Positions 22,576 through 33,910 of a stretch of 64,000 nt of DNA are shown here, piece by piece (within the stretch, counting starts at the first letter, position 1; each line of letters begins with the position of its first letter). The notes under the pieces were generated by a model. The model saw nothing but the letters and a program-made list of their open reading frames with translations, did not search any database and was not told the origin of the DNA. A program made the translations under genes and the position numbers. The stretch comes from Platynereis dumerilii. Its lineage: Eukaryota > Annelida > Polychaeta > Phyllodocida > Nereididae. The stretch covers positions 16,770,259-16,834,258 of the forward strand of contig JAPTHN010000008.1 in NCBI GenBank assembly GCA_026936325.1. The letters run 5' to 3'.

Positions 22576-22950
22576 AGTCATAAGAAACGCCAAAAATCAT
22601 CAGTTTTCTTCGCCAAAAATATAAATTTCTACAGGTCAATATACAATGACCTATGACAATCTGACTGGGCTTTCCAGATTATTAGCATGCAGTGTCTCCA
22701 AAACCATTGGAAACATTGATGGTCTATGGGAAATATTGTAGGAGCCATTACTCATTAGCAAGGCCCAGAAGAGGTTAGGATGTCGCCTGCTCCTGCGACC
22801 TACTAAACACTGCATACCTCGAGGCATTTCCACAGATGTCAGTAGATTTTAGTAAAAAGCTTATAGCTTATGTTTATTGTTTGTATTATCACCACCGACG
22901 CTAAATAAAATTTTATCTCATCTTTTCTTAGTCTTTTGTAAATAAAAATC
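22576..22950 (+). promoter_or_regulatory. Probable 3' UTR with polyadenylation signals
   Basis: Unique sequence follows the second duplication unit. AATAAA hexamers lie at 22,904-22,909 and 22,941-22,946, about 330-370 bases after the stop in exon 14b, each followed by T-rich sequence. Confidence 0.6.
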
Positions 22951-23352
22951 CAACTAATGCCAATGACGACTTCAAATTATTTATTCCAGTGATGAATGTC
23001 ACCACAAACTGAAGTACGAATTAATGAAAAAAAGCAATGTTAAAAAAGATTTCCTTTTTAGTTTCGAGTGGATGTCAGAGGGACGGAAAATTCAGGTTTC
23101 CCAAAAGCACAGTTGGTGCATGTTTTATCTTCCCCTATACCATATTTGATGAGACCAAATTTGTTTTGGAAAATATGTGTCAGTTCTTCGACAACTGTAT
23201 TCATTTGAGTAACCATGATGCAGCATCTGAAGCAAATATGCTAAACTCATATTTGATGGAAGTCATATCCAGGAAAGCAGACTATTTACATGTACTTTTG
23301 TTTTTATTACTGCTTTTTAAAAAATATTTTCTATTAAAATGGAACTGGACAA

Positions 23353-24064
23353 TAGGGTGGGACTGGCGCCCCAAAGTTTTCGGATCAAACCTGACTTTTT
23401 CTTACAAGTGAGGTTGGCATATGAGAGCATGTGTGTAAAATTTCAGCTCATTCTATTTATATTTAGAGGTGGCACATTTCACTTGAAGTTTATCATGTAA
23501 ATCCCCATTGGCGAGACCTGAAAAAACCTGCAAAACAGCATGATTTTCCAAAAATGAGACTTAGAATCAATATTTTACGACCATTCAAAAACTATGGGGG
23601 AGGGTTTTGGGAGGGCAGTTCATAACCGCTATAATTTTGCATTTTCCACTCTTCATCTCTGCACAATGTGATGTCCAATATCAGCTGAATATGACGAAAA
23701 TGACTCAAAAACGCCTAAATTTCGAGATTTTAGCTCCTCATAGTGGTCAAACAATATATTTTACAGCAAAATGGACGCCTGTTCTGAAGTGCCCTCCCGA
23801 AACCCTCCCCCATGGTCTTTGAATGGTCGAAAAATATTGATTCTATGTCTCATTTTTGGAAAATCATGCTTTTTTCAGGTTTTTTCAGTTCTCGCCAATG
23901 GGGATTTACATTATAAACTTCAAGTGAAATGTGCCACCTCTAAATATTAATAGAATGAGCTGAAATTTTACACACAAGCTCTTATATGCCAACCTCACTT
24001 GCATAAAAGAGTCAGGTTTGATCCGCCTAAGATTTCCAAAATGTGGGGCGCCAGTCCCACCCTA
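23353..24064. mobile_element. Foldback element with long TIRs, 8-bp TSD (TAGGGTGGG ends)
   Basis: A 712-base palindromic element: the arm starting TAGGGTGGGACTGGCGCCCC at 23,353 is repeated in reverse complement up to 24,064, with similarity reaching several hundred bases inwards (for example ATGGGGATTTACAT, GAATCAATATTTT and GGGGGAGGGTTTTGGGAGGG on one arm and their complements on the other). It is flanked by a perfect CTGGACAA duplication (23,345-23,352 and 24,065-24,072). There is no transposase. TAGGG ends with 8-bp TSDs fit the hAT superfamily. Confidence 0.85.
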
Positions 24065-24234
24065 CTGGACAACATCAGCTTGGATGGATTGATAGAGAAT
24101 TGGGCTTTACATCCCAGATTCATGCACCGTGGTAGGCCAACTAGGACAGAAGCAGAACAGAGGCGAAGGATGTAGTTCAACACAGGTCTCGTCAAGGTAC
24201 CTTGGTCAGACACAGAATTGATCCCTAGACCAAG

Positions 24235-24480
24235 TTACAGTTCAAAGTTACACTAGCTCTACCAATTGTACTAACCTTTGGTTGGCTTAATTAAAAAAAC
24301 AAATCTTACATAACAATCACAATACAGAAAAAAAGTGGTGTCTGGGAAAGGTAATGGCCACGCAAGTTAGCAGGATTTAGTGCTAAGTTGCATGTTTCTT
24401 GCTGAGTGCTTATCTATCATTCATGTAGCATCTTGTAAACATCTGCTTTCATCTCTTTTTTTTCTTTTTATTTCCAAAGA
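24235..24480 (+). repeat. Low-copy duplicated block A, copy 1
   Basis: Similar along its length to 32,755-33,012; both contain TTTAGTGCTAAGTTGCATGT and CATCTTGTAAACATCTGCTT. Non-coding. Confidence 0.75.
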
Positions 24481-24680
24481 TCTAGAATACATTGAATGAA
24501 TGAATGGATTTCAAGGAAGAAAGAATCATTTGTCTGAGATAAGTTGAAAGCTTTGTTTGATAACCTTACGACACCGGGAGATGGTAAGCATCAGAGGGCC
24601 AGTAGTTTTGGTTGTAGTTAATTATCTGTATTAATTATGACATTTTCGGAAGAATTAACGTTTTATAATAGAAATAGGGG

Positions 24681-25250
24681 GAACGGGGGCACATTGGGAC
24701 GCTTTTAACGTAAATTAAATTTGCTCAATGCTGAAAGCACTGAAGAACTCAGAAGTTTGCATGAAAATCACCAATACTATAGAGCTTAAATGCAGGGTAT
24801 AATAAACTAGACTGCACCTACCCTTTTGCAGCCAGAGAGTCGTAAAAATGACTGTCCCAATGTGCCCCGCGTTTCACAGCCGGGGCACATTGGGACATCA
24901 ATTAAAAAATCATTTCAACACTCCATGTGCAATAGATATCAAATATAAGTAGTGCATAAGACAATATACAGTGCATTAACACCTTGTAGTGCCAATAGTT
25001 CATAACTTTAAACAGTTTTAAACATTTAACATAAACTGTCCTGGGTGCGGAAATCTATGTAAGTAACACACAGTGCTTTGCGACAAATTTGTTCCCAGAG
25101 CATGGTAATCCACTATACCTCTATTCACTGTGGCCTGAATACCTGTTGTGTGCTGTCCCAGGTCATTCAGTTGCCTTGGACACTTAAATTCTGCCATATT
25201 AAGTGCGTCCCAATGTGCCCCGAATTCACTGTCCCAATGAGCCCCGATAT
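24681..25250. repeat. Cluster of inverted GGGGCACATTGGGAC motifs
   Basis: The 15-mer occurs at 24,686-24,700 (+), 24,854-24,868 (-), 24,882-24,896 (+), 25,207-25,221 (-) and, with one mismatch, 25,231-25,245 (-). The middle pair forms a 15-bp stem with a 13-base loop. This looks like a palindromic MITE, or two nested ones. Confidence 0.65.
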
Positions 25251-25919
25251 GACTTTTACACCAAAACGCTAATTTCTCGGACACCAGTGAGTGTGTTTAT
25301 CACGATAGCAATTCATAACTGTTCGTTCCAATATATAAGCACTGAGGAAGCCTAATTGTTTATGGTTGGTCTACAGAATGGTTCGAATTGAACTCATCCA
25401 TATTTACTTTAGTAGTAGGAAAACAAACTTTTGCTCGCCATATTTCTGCATGTGGCTGTAATTTGTCTATAAAACCATGGAAACATCAGGATGTGAAATT
25501 ACAAGATATGATGGCACTACCATATCATATACCTAGCCAGGATCCAAGAAAACCCCACCGTCCCACAGTGCCCTACCATAGAAATGCAGTTTTGGCAAAA
25601 ATATGCTTGGTCTGTGATACCTCAATTTGGAGAAAATTGAACTTAAAGGGGTACCAAGAAGGGGACTAATAATTTTGTCTTCAAGTGTCGCATAATTTTT
25701 GTCTGTTTGTCTAAGAATAGGTTAATTGTGTCCAATAAATACATTTTATAGTTCCATTTAAGATATAATACACAACCGACAAAAAAACAACATTGACAAC
25801 AATATTTTTACCAATATGCAAGCTTAACTGACTGTCGAATGACTCGAATCAGTTTCCGTGGGATTTGTGGTGCCTATAGAGTGGCTAGATAAGCAACTAA
25901 ATCCCTTGAAGTGCACATA

Positions 25920-26470
25920 CTATATAGTGTAATAAGGGAGGGAACTTAGGAACTCAATCCAAGCCGAGTGGCACAAATGACCTTCAGTGGCAACAAAGAG
26001 ATTAATTGGTTTCGACGAGGGGAGGTCAAGGACTCAATGTCTCTGATGCAGGAGCATTGAAGCATCACAGTGCCAAAGAGATTGACTTTGACAATGGGAA
26101 ACCTTCACTTATGAGCTCTATTTCTTTCCCTTGCCACATAGATTTAGTTGGCCCTTTCAAAATGTGAAATTGCCATCCTCCTGTCAATTCAAGAATTTTT
26201 GAGAATAATGGAAATGAATAGCATAATCTACTTCATGCAGAAAATCCTGAAGTAGTAATGATGATTAGTATTCACCCTCACCCTAAATATGACCTTTGAA
26301 ACGATACATACGTATAGGCCTATTTCATTATATTAATTGAGTCCTAATTCTGGTTAATGAGCACCCTTGATATCCGTATAAAAAAAATACTAAATTACTC
26401 TTATGAGCATCCTCAACTTTCCCTCATGACTGAGGATGGGAGGTGTTGCTCTTTGATAAATCAATAAACA
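25920..26470 (+). repeat. Low-copy duplicated block B, copy 1
   Basis: Shared with 28,165-28,690 and 33,220-33,910. Common words include AGATTAATTGGTTT, CGAGGGGAGGTCAAGGAC and GCCACATAGATTTAGTTG. No ORF is conserved across the copies. Confidence 0.75.
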
Positions 26471-26984
26471 GTAGTTCAAATAGTTCACTGAACAAAGTTG
26501 TAGAGAAACATAAAATTTTAGTGTAATATTTACTTACAGATCAAAGCACCTTGCATCTTTCTTCATATCATTTTGAACAACGTAAATTTGCTCCACATAG
26601 GATGCTTCTAAAATGAAACTTCATAAAAGAAACCAGCCATGCCCAAATTGAGCCATTACATGTTAAGATGCACCTCTTATGCAAGCATCTCATAGCGAAA
26701 ATGTGGGAAGATTAAGATCATGGGAGCAAGAAAATCCTTAAAACATATAGGTGAGACCCCGCTTTTTAAACCTATGTATCATATCTTCAACAGTTACTGA
26801 AATTCTTTGGGTATACCGGTAAGCAAGATCCAGCATGTGAAGCAAAATGCCAAAATTGTGTCTTGGATATATTGATCGAGAACTGGGATTTTACATCCTG
26901 CACTTATGTGGTATTCCAATTGGGACAGGAGCTGAACACAGCAATAAGTGGGAGGATGCTCTTCAACACAGAGGTTATAAGTGA

Positions 26985-27118
26985 AAAGGCAAGTTATTTC
27001 ATATAATCAGTCACCAGAACAAAAAAAGGAAGCCAGCATTTTGACCAGGAGACCAAGATGTATGAGAAACAGTACGTTTCTTCATGCAGAAGGCTGAGTG
27101 GCACAATAACAAGAAAAG
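26985..27118 (+). repeat. Low-copy duplicated block C, copy 1
   Basis: Similar to 33,068-33,190 (ATAATCAGTCACCAGAAC, TTTCTTCATGCAGAAGGCTG). An adjoining stretch, 26,860-26,980, is related to 24,075-24,185, directly after the foldback element. Confidence 0.7.
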
Positions 27119-28164
27119 TACCCTTAAAAAGGGTACTGTATCGGTCTTACCATGAACCTAAAGGTATGTGGCATGCAATAAAAAGTTTTAATATCTTAAA
27201 GTAGGCATTTCTATGAAATAAATACCCTTAGAAAAATTCTAAAGCCCCTCCCCTTGTTTCATGAAAATATTTCATAGCCAAGCATGTGTAAAAAAAAAAC
27301 TTTGTTATGTAAAACCACCTGTTTGGCTATTAGTTTGTTAATTGCTACATGCACAGTGTTCATGTTATTCAGTACTATTTAGTTAGGGTGATATCAGGCC
27401 TGAAAGATAGCCCCCCCCCCCACAAAAAAATCATTAATCTGCCACTGGTTTGCTGGAACTTTGCATCATTGCAGCGTAATGCGCCCAAAAGCTTTTTGCG
27501 AACTTAATATTGCAAATAGAGTAAAATGAATAAGTGCATTGAATTTGGAGGACTTTACTTGGTATATGCAGGTTTTTAAATTTTGAAAATCGGACGTTTA
27601 ATAAGGATTTTAGGCCAAGTTTTGCATTGAGCCCCTTCTTGAAATGGCACACAATTTTTGATGACGGTTTCACACGGAAAAAATATCGCCTGTAGATTTC
27701 CCTTACCTTGATGAATCGATGTACTGTTAAGAATACTTACATGTAAGTTTTTTTATAGGTTAAGACATCGATACAAAAAAGAAACAGAAAGCAAGGAATG
27801 GTAGGTCCTGGTGAGAGAAAATTACTTCCAGTCCTCTTGCTCAGCAACAGTTTAAGCAAGAATGAGAATCTCTCCTCATTTGTAGGATTCTTGGAGGTTA
27901 GCTAATCTACAGTAGCATTAAATTAGATTTCAGTAAATCACTTGCTCTTTGTTGAGAATTTTATTTGGTCATTCGTAAGAAGGGAATGAGAGTCTGTCTC
28001 CATTATTAGGAGCGTTGATATAAAGACAGGTAACTTGTGTCCAAGTAAGTACACCATACACTTCCATCATAAATATTATAGTACACATCTGAGAAAAAAA
28101 CATTCTACAGGCCTAACTGATTGATCTGTTTCCATGATATTAGACTTTCAACTATAGTGCTTGG

Positions 28165-28690
28165 CTTGCAAAATCCATATAGTGTAAGTGAGGGAACTTG
28201 GCAACTCAAGTCAAGCCAAGCAGCATGAATGGCCCTCTGTAGCAACCAGGAGATTAATTGGTTTTGACGAGGGGAGGTCAAGGACCTAATATCTTGGAGC
28301 CAGTGGCATTGAAGCATTGTGGTGCCAAAGATAGTGACTTTGTCAATGGGAAACCATCACTTGCCAGCTCTATTTCTTTCCTTTGCCACATAGATTTAGT
28401 TGTCCTGTTCAAAGATGTGGAATAGCCATTGACGGAAACCTATTCCTCCGTGTTCATAAATTTTTGGAAAGGATGGAAATGTATCCTGTGTCTTGTTAAA
28501 AACAGACTTTTATGACACCAATTATTGTACCCTTCCACACCAAATATGATTTACCAGTATAGTCCTCACTAAGGTTAATGTTATAGCCTTCATATCCCTT
28601 AGACCTGCAGCGTTTTACGAACTAAATGACTCTAAGAAGCATCCTTAGCTAGTCTCAACTTCAAACAGTAAAATTTCTCAAGGACTAAGG
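28165..28690 (+). repeat. Low-copy duplicated block B, copy 2
   Basis: Diverged copy of 25,920-26,470. It preserves the empty site (CCAGCTCTATTTCTTTCC at about 28,354) for the MITE found in copy 3 at 33,295. Confidence 0.75.
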
Positions 28691-29705
28691 GGTTAAATTA
28701 TCAAAATATAGATTGCATCTACAACAAACAGTATGGTGGTCTGCTACCAAGAGGAGAAGAAATTTTGGAAGCTGGTACTGAGAGGCTCTACTGGCAATCA
28801 ATGGAGACTTAGCTGAAGAGACTAATTGGTTTGGACAAGCAGCGGTCAATGGCCTAATGGGTGTGACCTAGAGGCATTGAAGCATTGTGGTGCTAGTTGG
28901 AGAGATTGGCTTTGATAATGGGAAACCTTCGCTCTCCTGATGTCCTGCACTTTCTCTTCCTTGCTAATGCTTCCATTTTGTGTGTGTTCTGTGGGAAATG
29001 GTTCATTCAGAAATACATCACACATTCACGTCAATCATTTCACTTCATACATGATTTAATCCAAAGCAAATTCCATAATCTAAGCTGTATTAGACATTTC
29101 CTTGGTCGTTTTTCAATGCACAGGAAACAGGCAATGATCGTAATTCATATGAGTAAAACGCATGTGCTCAGGTCCGTGTGCAGCAATGTCCTGGCTACCG
29201 TCAGTAATAGGTATCAAATCAAAATTGAACTAATCACATAAATGTCCCTTGTCTTTTAAGACTTAGTGTGGTATATCTATGGAGAATGAAAAGTACTCCT
29301 ATTGAGTAAATGATGATGCTGTTGGACTACCATTAAGCACATTATGTGTCATCTTCAAATAGAATACAATATGCCCATAACAATTGTGGCAGAGCAAACA
29401 CAACATTAGCTTGGTTTATAAAGTCTATAGCTTTTTATGCAAATATCATTAATCAGACACCGTGTAAATGCCATGGCTGTTTATTTATATGACTGCAAAA
29501 AAAAGGAGATGCCGCCGAAAACAGCCATGTAAGTGAGAAAATGATGTACTTGTATGTTTTCTTTTGTCATCTCTGGAGCAAAAAAACGCTGCTTTCAAAG
29601 CGTCATACACTTACTATGCATATGACAAGCTGTAAATATAAAACCTTGATATTCCAGTCCCTGTGTGTACATACAAATTACATTTGGAAGTATAGGCAAA
29701 ATTAA

Positions 29706-30019
29706 GACCGTGACAAAAATTCTGAACACAACCACCAGGTGGCCTGTAGTTGATTTTACGTTATCACTGGCAATGATCAGCATACATAGAAATCTCTGTT
29801 TATTTTTGATTATTTATTTTAAAATTTCTTTAAATTTGTATTTGCTGTATGTTTTCGCACATATTTTCTACATCTCTTTATTTTTAATTTATTTTTGCAT
29901 TTCATATCTTTAAAAAAAAATTTTTGTATGTATTATAATTTATAAAACGGTAGTTCCCTCCAAGCGACCATTTTTGGTCTTTGGGAATTTCCTTAATAAA
30001 TCTAATCTAATCTAATCTA
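29706..30019 (+). mobile_element. 5'-truncated LINE 3' tail ending in (TCTAA)n
   Basis: Present in block D copy 1 and absent from copy 2, which reads straight through (AAAATTAAGAAATCACAGG at about 35,870). It ends in AATCTAATCTAATCTAA, the microsatellite tail typical of CR1/L2-like elements. Only the 3' UTR remains. Confidence 0.7.
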
Positions 30020-30838
30020 AGAAATCACAGGAATTATTTGAGAAGATGGTGCAACTTCAAAGGATATATCTTTAGCCAAAGTCCTCCAAAGCAGAGTCAT
30101 TTTTCAGAAGTGCTGAAAGAGATTACTCGAGGGCAAGAGCTTTGTGGAGGCGGACAACTGCCTTCTATTCTCTGATAAGACATTTTCAGACATCTTATTC
30201 ACGTAATGCATCAATTGGTTAAAAAAATACTAATGGTACCAATCAATACAGTAATATGTTGCTTTATGTTGGTTGACCCCTTTATGACACTGTCATGAGT
30301 GGAAATAAACTATGCTTATTACTATCATTTGGATTTCTCAGACTCCAAAGTGTCATCACCAAGCTAGTCTGCAATTTGAGTCAGGAATCATTCATGCAGT
30401 AGATACAGTAACTTTTTTTCCTGGATGAAACAAATATACTCTTATATAATATCACTTTTGCTGGCCTTGGCTGGTGCATACGTTAGCTAGCCAATCATTT
30501 TCTGATAACTCCTTGGCAACTGTTGAATGTGGCTGCAACTATGTATAGCTCAAGCAAAATTGCAATTAATTGTGTGAAATCAGGGGAAGAAGGCTACATT
30601 ATGTGTTATGACAATAAGCAGATTAATAACATTGCACTGCACATATGGTAATTTTTTTTAGAAGAAAGAAGTTCTATGATTGGGCAAACTTCACAAAGCA
30701 GTGACATGTGCACACCATCTGAATTATTTTTATCTATAATACTGCTGGGAGATATTGACTAGGCCAATGGAAGGCACAGTCTATCCTTTATCTGTGTCCA
30801 TAGTTTCTGTGTGATACTATTATACAAGATTATAGTTC

Positions 30839-31067
30839 CATAGGCGTATGGGAGGGGGGGGCAGGGGGGGCGGTCGCCCCCCAAAAGTTTGGGAAACAGT
30901 AAGATTTGGGCAAAAAGGCTAAAAAATTTGGGCAGATGATTAGGTAAAAACTATTTAAAATTAGAGATTTCCAGGCTATTTCATTTGAAATTGTATTAAA
31001 TTAAGATCTCGAAATTCGGGCAAATGTCGCTCGCCCTCTCAAAATGTGCGCGTCCCGTACGCCTATG
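30839..31067. mobile_element. 229-bp MITE, 8-bp TSD (CATAGGCGTATGGGA ends)
   Basis: The inverted ends CATAGGCGTATGGGA and TCCCGTACGCCTATG are flanked by perfect TATAGTTC duplications (30,831-30,838 and 31,068-31,075). The paralogous block at about 36,841 has the empty site (AAGATATAGTTCGGCATT). hAT-like by TSD length. Confidence 0.85.
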
Positions 31068-32099
31068 TATAGTTCTGCATTATTGTTGAATTATTTAGTG
31101 CAGCCCGGAGCTGTAGAATACAAAATGCAAGAAACAACGAAAATGTGTTTATTGGAGACGGGTTCAAAAATGCATGTACTTGACATGGTGCATTGTGGCT
31201 CATTCAGCAAGTTGGTTATCAAAAAAAAAGTTGCAAAGCAGGCCAATGAAGAAAAAGTCCCTCTGCACCTTTGCACAGCTTCCACAGTTCTCTGCCAAAA
31301 AGAACAATGGGAGTAGAACTACAAGGAGAACAATTAAAGCACAGGCCTTACTAGTCTTTTATGCACTCTAGAGACAAATAAAAACACTGCTTACACTTAT
31401 GCAGTAGAAACTTTATTAAAAGTGAGAGGTTTCTCTTCTCAACTGAAAGCTCTGTAACTTCAGCCATATCAGCATTTTTCTAAATCCAAAAATCTGGAAA
31501 ATTAATATTTTTGTACATGTATGGTCGAAGCGTACTTTTCAAACAGCCTTTTCTGGTCTTAAATCTATTGTTAAGATCACAACCCTTGAACCATGTCGCA
31601 AAAGATTAAATTGGTAAAGATGGAGGTTAGCCTTATTGTTCGGATTTGTACCAAACTTTCCTAAAATGATGAAAAAGACAATTCAACCCTGGTGTGAGTT
31701 ATGTTTGTTAAAGGCATCAAATACATTTTTTTATCTAAACTGAAGAGTTTTTTAAAGGATCACATCACAAATCTCACCATAAATTGCTTCAGAACCAATA
31801 TTTCTAGATCTTATAAAGTTTTTTTAAATTCACATCACTATTAAAACATTAAAATGCATTTTTAACAAAAACAACCACAAATCATACCCATTGAATCTAA
31901 ATCTAACGCTTCGTAATATTATTGTAATCGTTATTTTTCATTTTCTTGAACATGCATTTTGGGTGGACTCAGTTTCACTATATCACGTAATTTCTTGATG
32001 GATTTTATAAACTGATACAAGCGGTCTGGATAGTATAATATAAAATTGCAACAACGCTGCATTCATCCAGATAGAACTAATTAAAATCTTTCTTTGAAA

Positions 32100-32400
32100 G
32101 GAGAAAACTATACCTAAAGTCTTTGATTGATGCGACAACCAAATTGCAAAATCTTTTGAATTTGAAGCAATTGATGGAAATGTAATTTGAGAAATGACAG
32201 ATTGGATTGTGGCTGGCAACCTGATAATCATACTCATGCCTTAGGAAGATCTGAGGCAAGACTTGAAACCTGTTACAAAATTGTAATTATGTGAATCCAA
32301 TAAATCCGGTCACTGAATTAATTTGATCTACAATCTACATATAGTCAATATTTCAATCAAGGTTTTGGTTAATCATGGATTACACTACTAATCCTATGAA
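32100..32400 (+). repeat. Unclassified repeat R, copy 1
   Basis: Recognised by GACAACCAAATTGCAAAATC, TTTTGAATTTGAAGCAATTG, CAACCTGATAATCATACTCA and AATCCAATAAATC. Seven copies occur in the window. Read on the minus strand, several copies share the frame NSKDFxIWLSHQS, but no family is recognised. Confidence 0.7.
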
Positions 32401-32754
32401 GAAGGAGGCCTTCAGATAAAGATTTTTCATTTAAAAAAATCAAGCCTTTAATCCCCACTAGTATATGTGCTCCTTTATTACCGCTGAAAGTGTGTTGATC
32501 TAAAACATGTGATAGTTGTTAAAATTTGTGGTTCATGTGTTCTTGTACTTCCAACAGGAACCTTGCAAATTCTATTTCGGATTGGTATGTGAATGAGGTA
32601 AAATCTGGGTGCCGTGAAAACAACTTTTATTTCAGGTTGTGCAAGGTATTCCAATGACAGATTTGGAAAAAAAAGTTTTTTAAAAACATACTTAAATGCT
32701 ATTCAAAAACACAATTTTCACAGGAAAAACTGACTTTATACATGATGTGTCCCA

Positions 32755-33012
32755 AAGCACCCTCAAATTTGCAGAAGTCAAGCTGTAGAGCAATGCCAAC
32801 TGTGCTAACCTCTGGTTGGCTTGAAAACCTAAAATGTAAATCTAATATAACAATCACTATTGAGAAAAAAAAAGGTATCTCAAAAGGCAATGGCACTGCT
32901 AGTCAGCAGAATTTAGTGCTAAGTTGCATGTTTCTTATTGAGTGCTCATTTATCTTTCATGTGGCATCTTGTAAACATCTGCTTCATCTCTTTTCTTCTT
33001 TTTTCACCTAAG
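32755..33012 (+). repeat. Low-copy duplicated block A, copy 2
   Basis: Paralogue of 24,235-24,480; it marks the start of the second long duplicated unit. Confidence 0.75.
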
Positions 33013-33067
33013 TTCTATACCTTTATTTAACTTAACCACTAGATAAAGCTTTATAACTGAGAATGCT

Positions 33068-33190
33068 AGTTGTTTCATATATAATCAGTCACCAGAACAA
33101 AAAAAAGAAGCCAGCATTTTGATCAGCAGACCGAGATGCATGAGAAATAGTATGTTTCTTCATGCAGAAGGCTGAGTGGCACACTAAAAA
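33068..33190 (+). repeat. Low-copy duplicated block C, copy 2
   Basis: Paralogue of 26,985-27,118, in the same order relative to blocks A and B. Confidence 0.7.
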
Positions 33191-33219
33191 AAAGTAACAA
33201 AAAGCGAGGAATGGCAGGT

Positions 33220-33910
33220 CCCAGTGGCATTGAAGCATTGTGGTGCCAAAAGGATTGACTTTGTCAATGGAAAACCATCACTTACCAGCTCTAACAGGGA
33301 CGGACTGGCGGCATTTCGGGCCCTGTGGCAAAATCAGTCAACGGGCCCCTACGTCCCTACCATCGGCATTATTTCCAATTAAAAATTAAAATACTGCAGG
33401 TCTAATTTGGCAAATTGATAATATTAGGTTGGGGGCCTCCACATGAGAGGGTTCTGTCCTTTTCAGTTGGTGTAGTTGAAACACATAATCATGAACCTGA
33501 CAGTGAAATTGTGCTATTTTTTAAATTTTTCTTTTTTTGACATCTTACATGGGCCCCCCCGAGTGGGTGGGCCCGTGGCAGTTGCCACTTTGCCACATAG
33601 GCCAGTCCGCCCCTGAGCTCTAATTCTTTCCTTTGCCACATAGATTTAGTTGTCATGTTCAAAGATGTGGAATAGCCATTGATGGAAACATATTTCTCAG
33701 TGCTCATAAATTTTTGGGAAGGATGGAAATGTATCCTGTGCCTTGTTAAAAATAGACCTTAATGAAATTACTGTCCCCTTCCACACCAAATATGATTTTC
33801 CAGTATAGTCCTCACTAAAAGGTTGCAGCATTTTACAAACTAAATTACTCTTTCAAGCATCCTTAGCTTTCCATCATATCTGATGATGGGCTGTGTTACT
33901 TTCTCAGTCT
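33220..33910 (+). repeat. Low-copy duplicated block B, copy 3, split by a MITE
   Basis: Starts at CCCAGTGGCATTGAAGCATT and resumes after the MITE at CTAATTCTTTCCTTTGCCAC. Similar to 28,300-28,690. Confidence 0.75.
33295..33615. mobile_element. 321-bp hAT-like MITE (CAGGGACGGACTGGC ends)
   Basis: The termini CAGGGACGGACTGGC and GGCCAGTCCGCCCCTG are inverted repeats, flanked by perfect AGCTCTAA duplications (33,287-33,294 and 33,616-33,623). The paralogous block at about 28,354 is uninterrupted. A truncated relative lies at 60,438-60,509. No coding capacity. Confidence 0.88.

Larger units (their letters stand above)
21097..22635 (+). repeat. Tandem duplication, unit 2
   Basis: Direct repeat of 19,559-21,096, one base longer. 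Near-identity means it is very young, kept similar by gene conversion, or an assembly or haplotype artefact. Confidence 0.93.
28690..32640 (+). repeat. Low-copy duplicated block D, copy 1 (about 4 kb)
   Basis: Paralogous to 34,855-38,760 in the same order and orientation. The part 28,890-29,705 is nearly identical to 35,090-35,878, while later parts are visibly more diverged. Copy-specific insertions are the LINE tail at 29,706 and the MITE at 30,839. ORF 28,897-29,241 (114 codons) stays open in both copies but matches no family I know. Confidence 0.85.

Noticed and set aside
25388-25669. 93-codon ORF as a gene
   Set aside because: No motif, no splice context and next to the palindromic 15-mer cluster.
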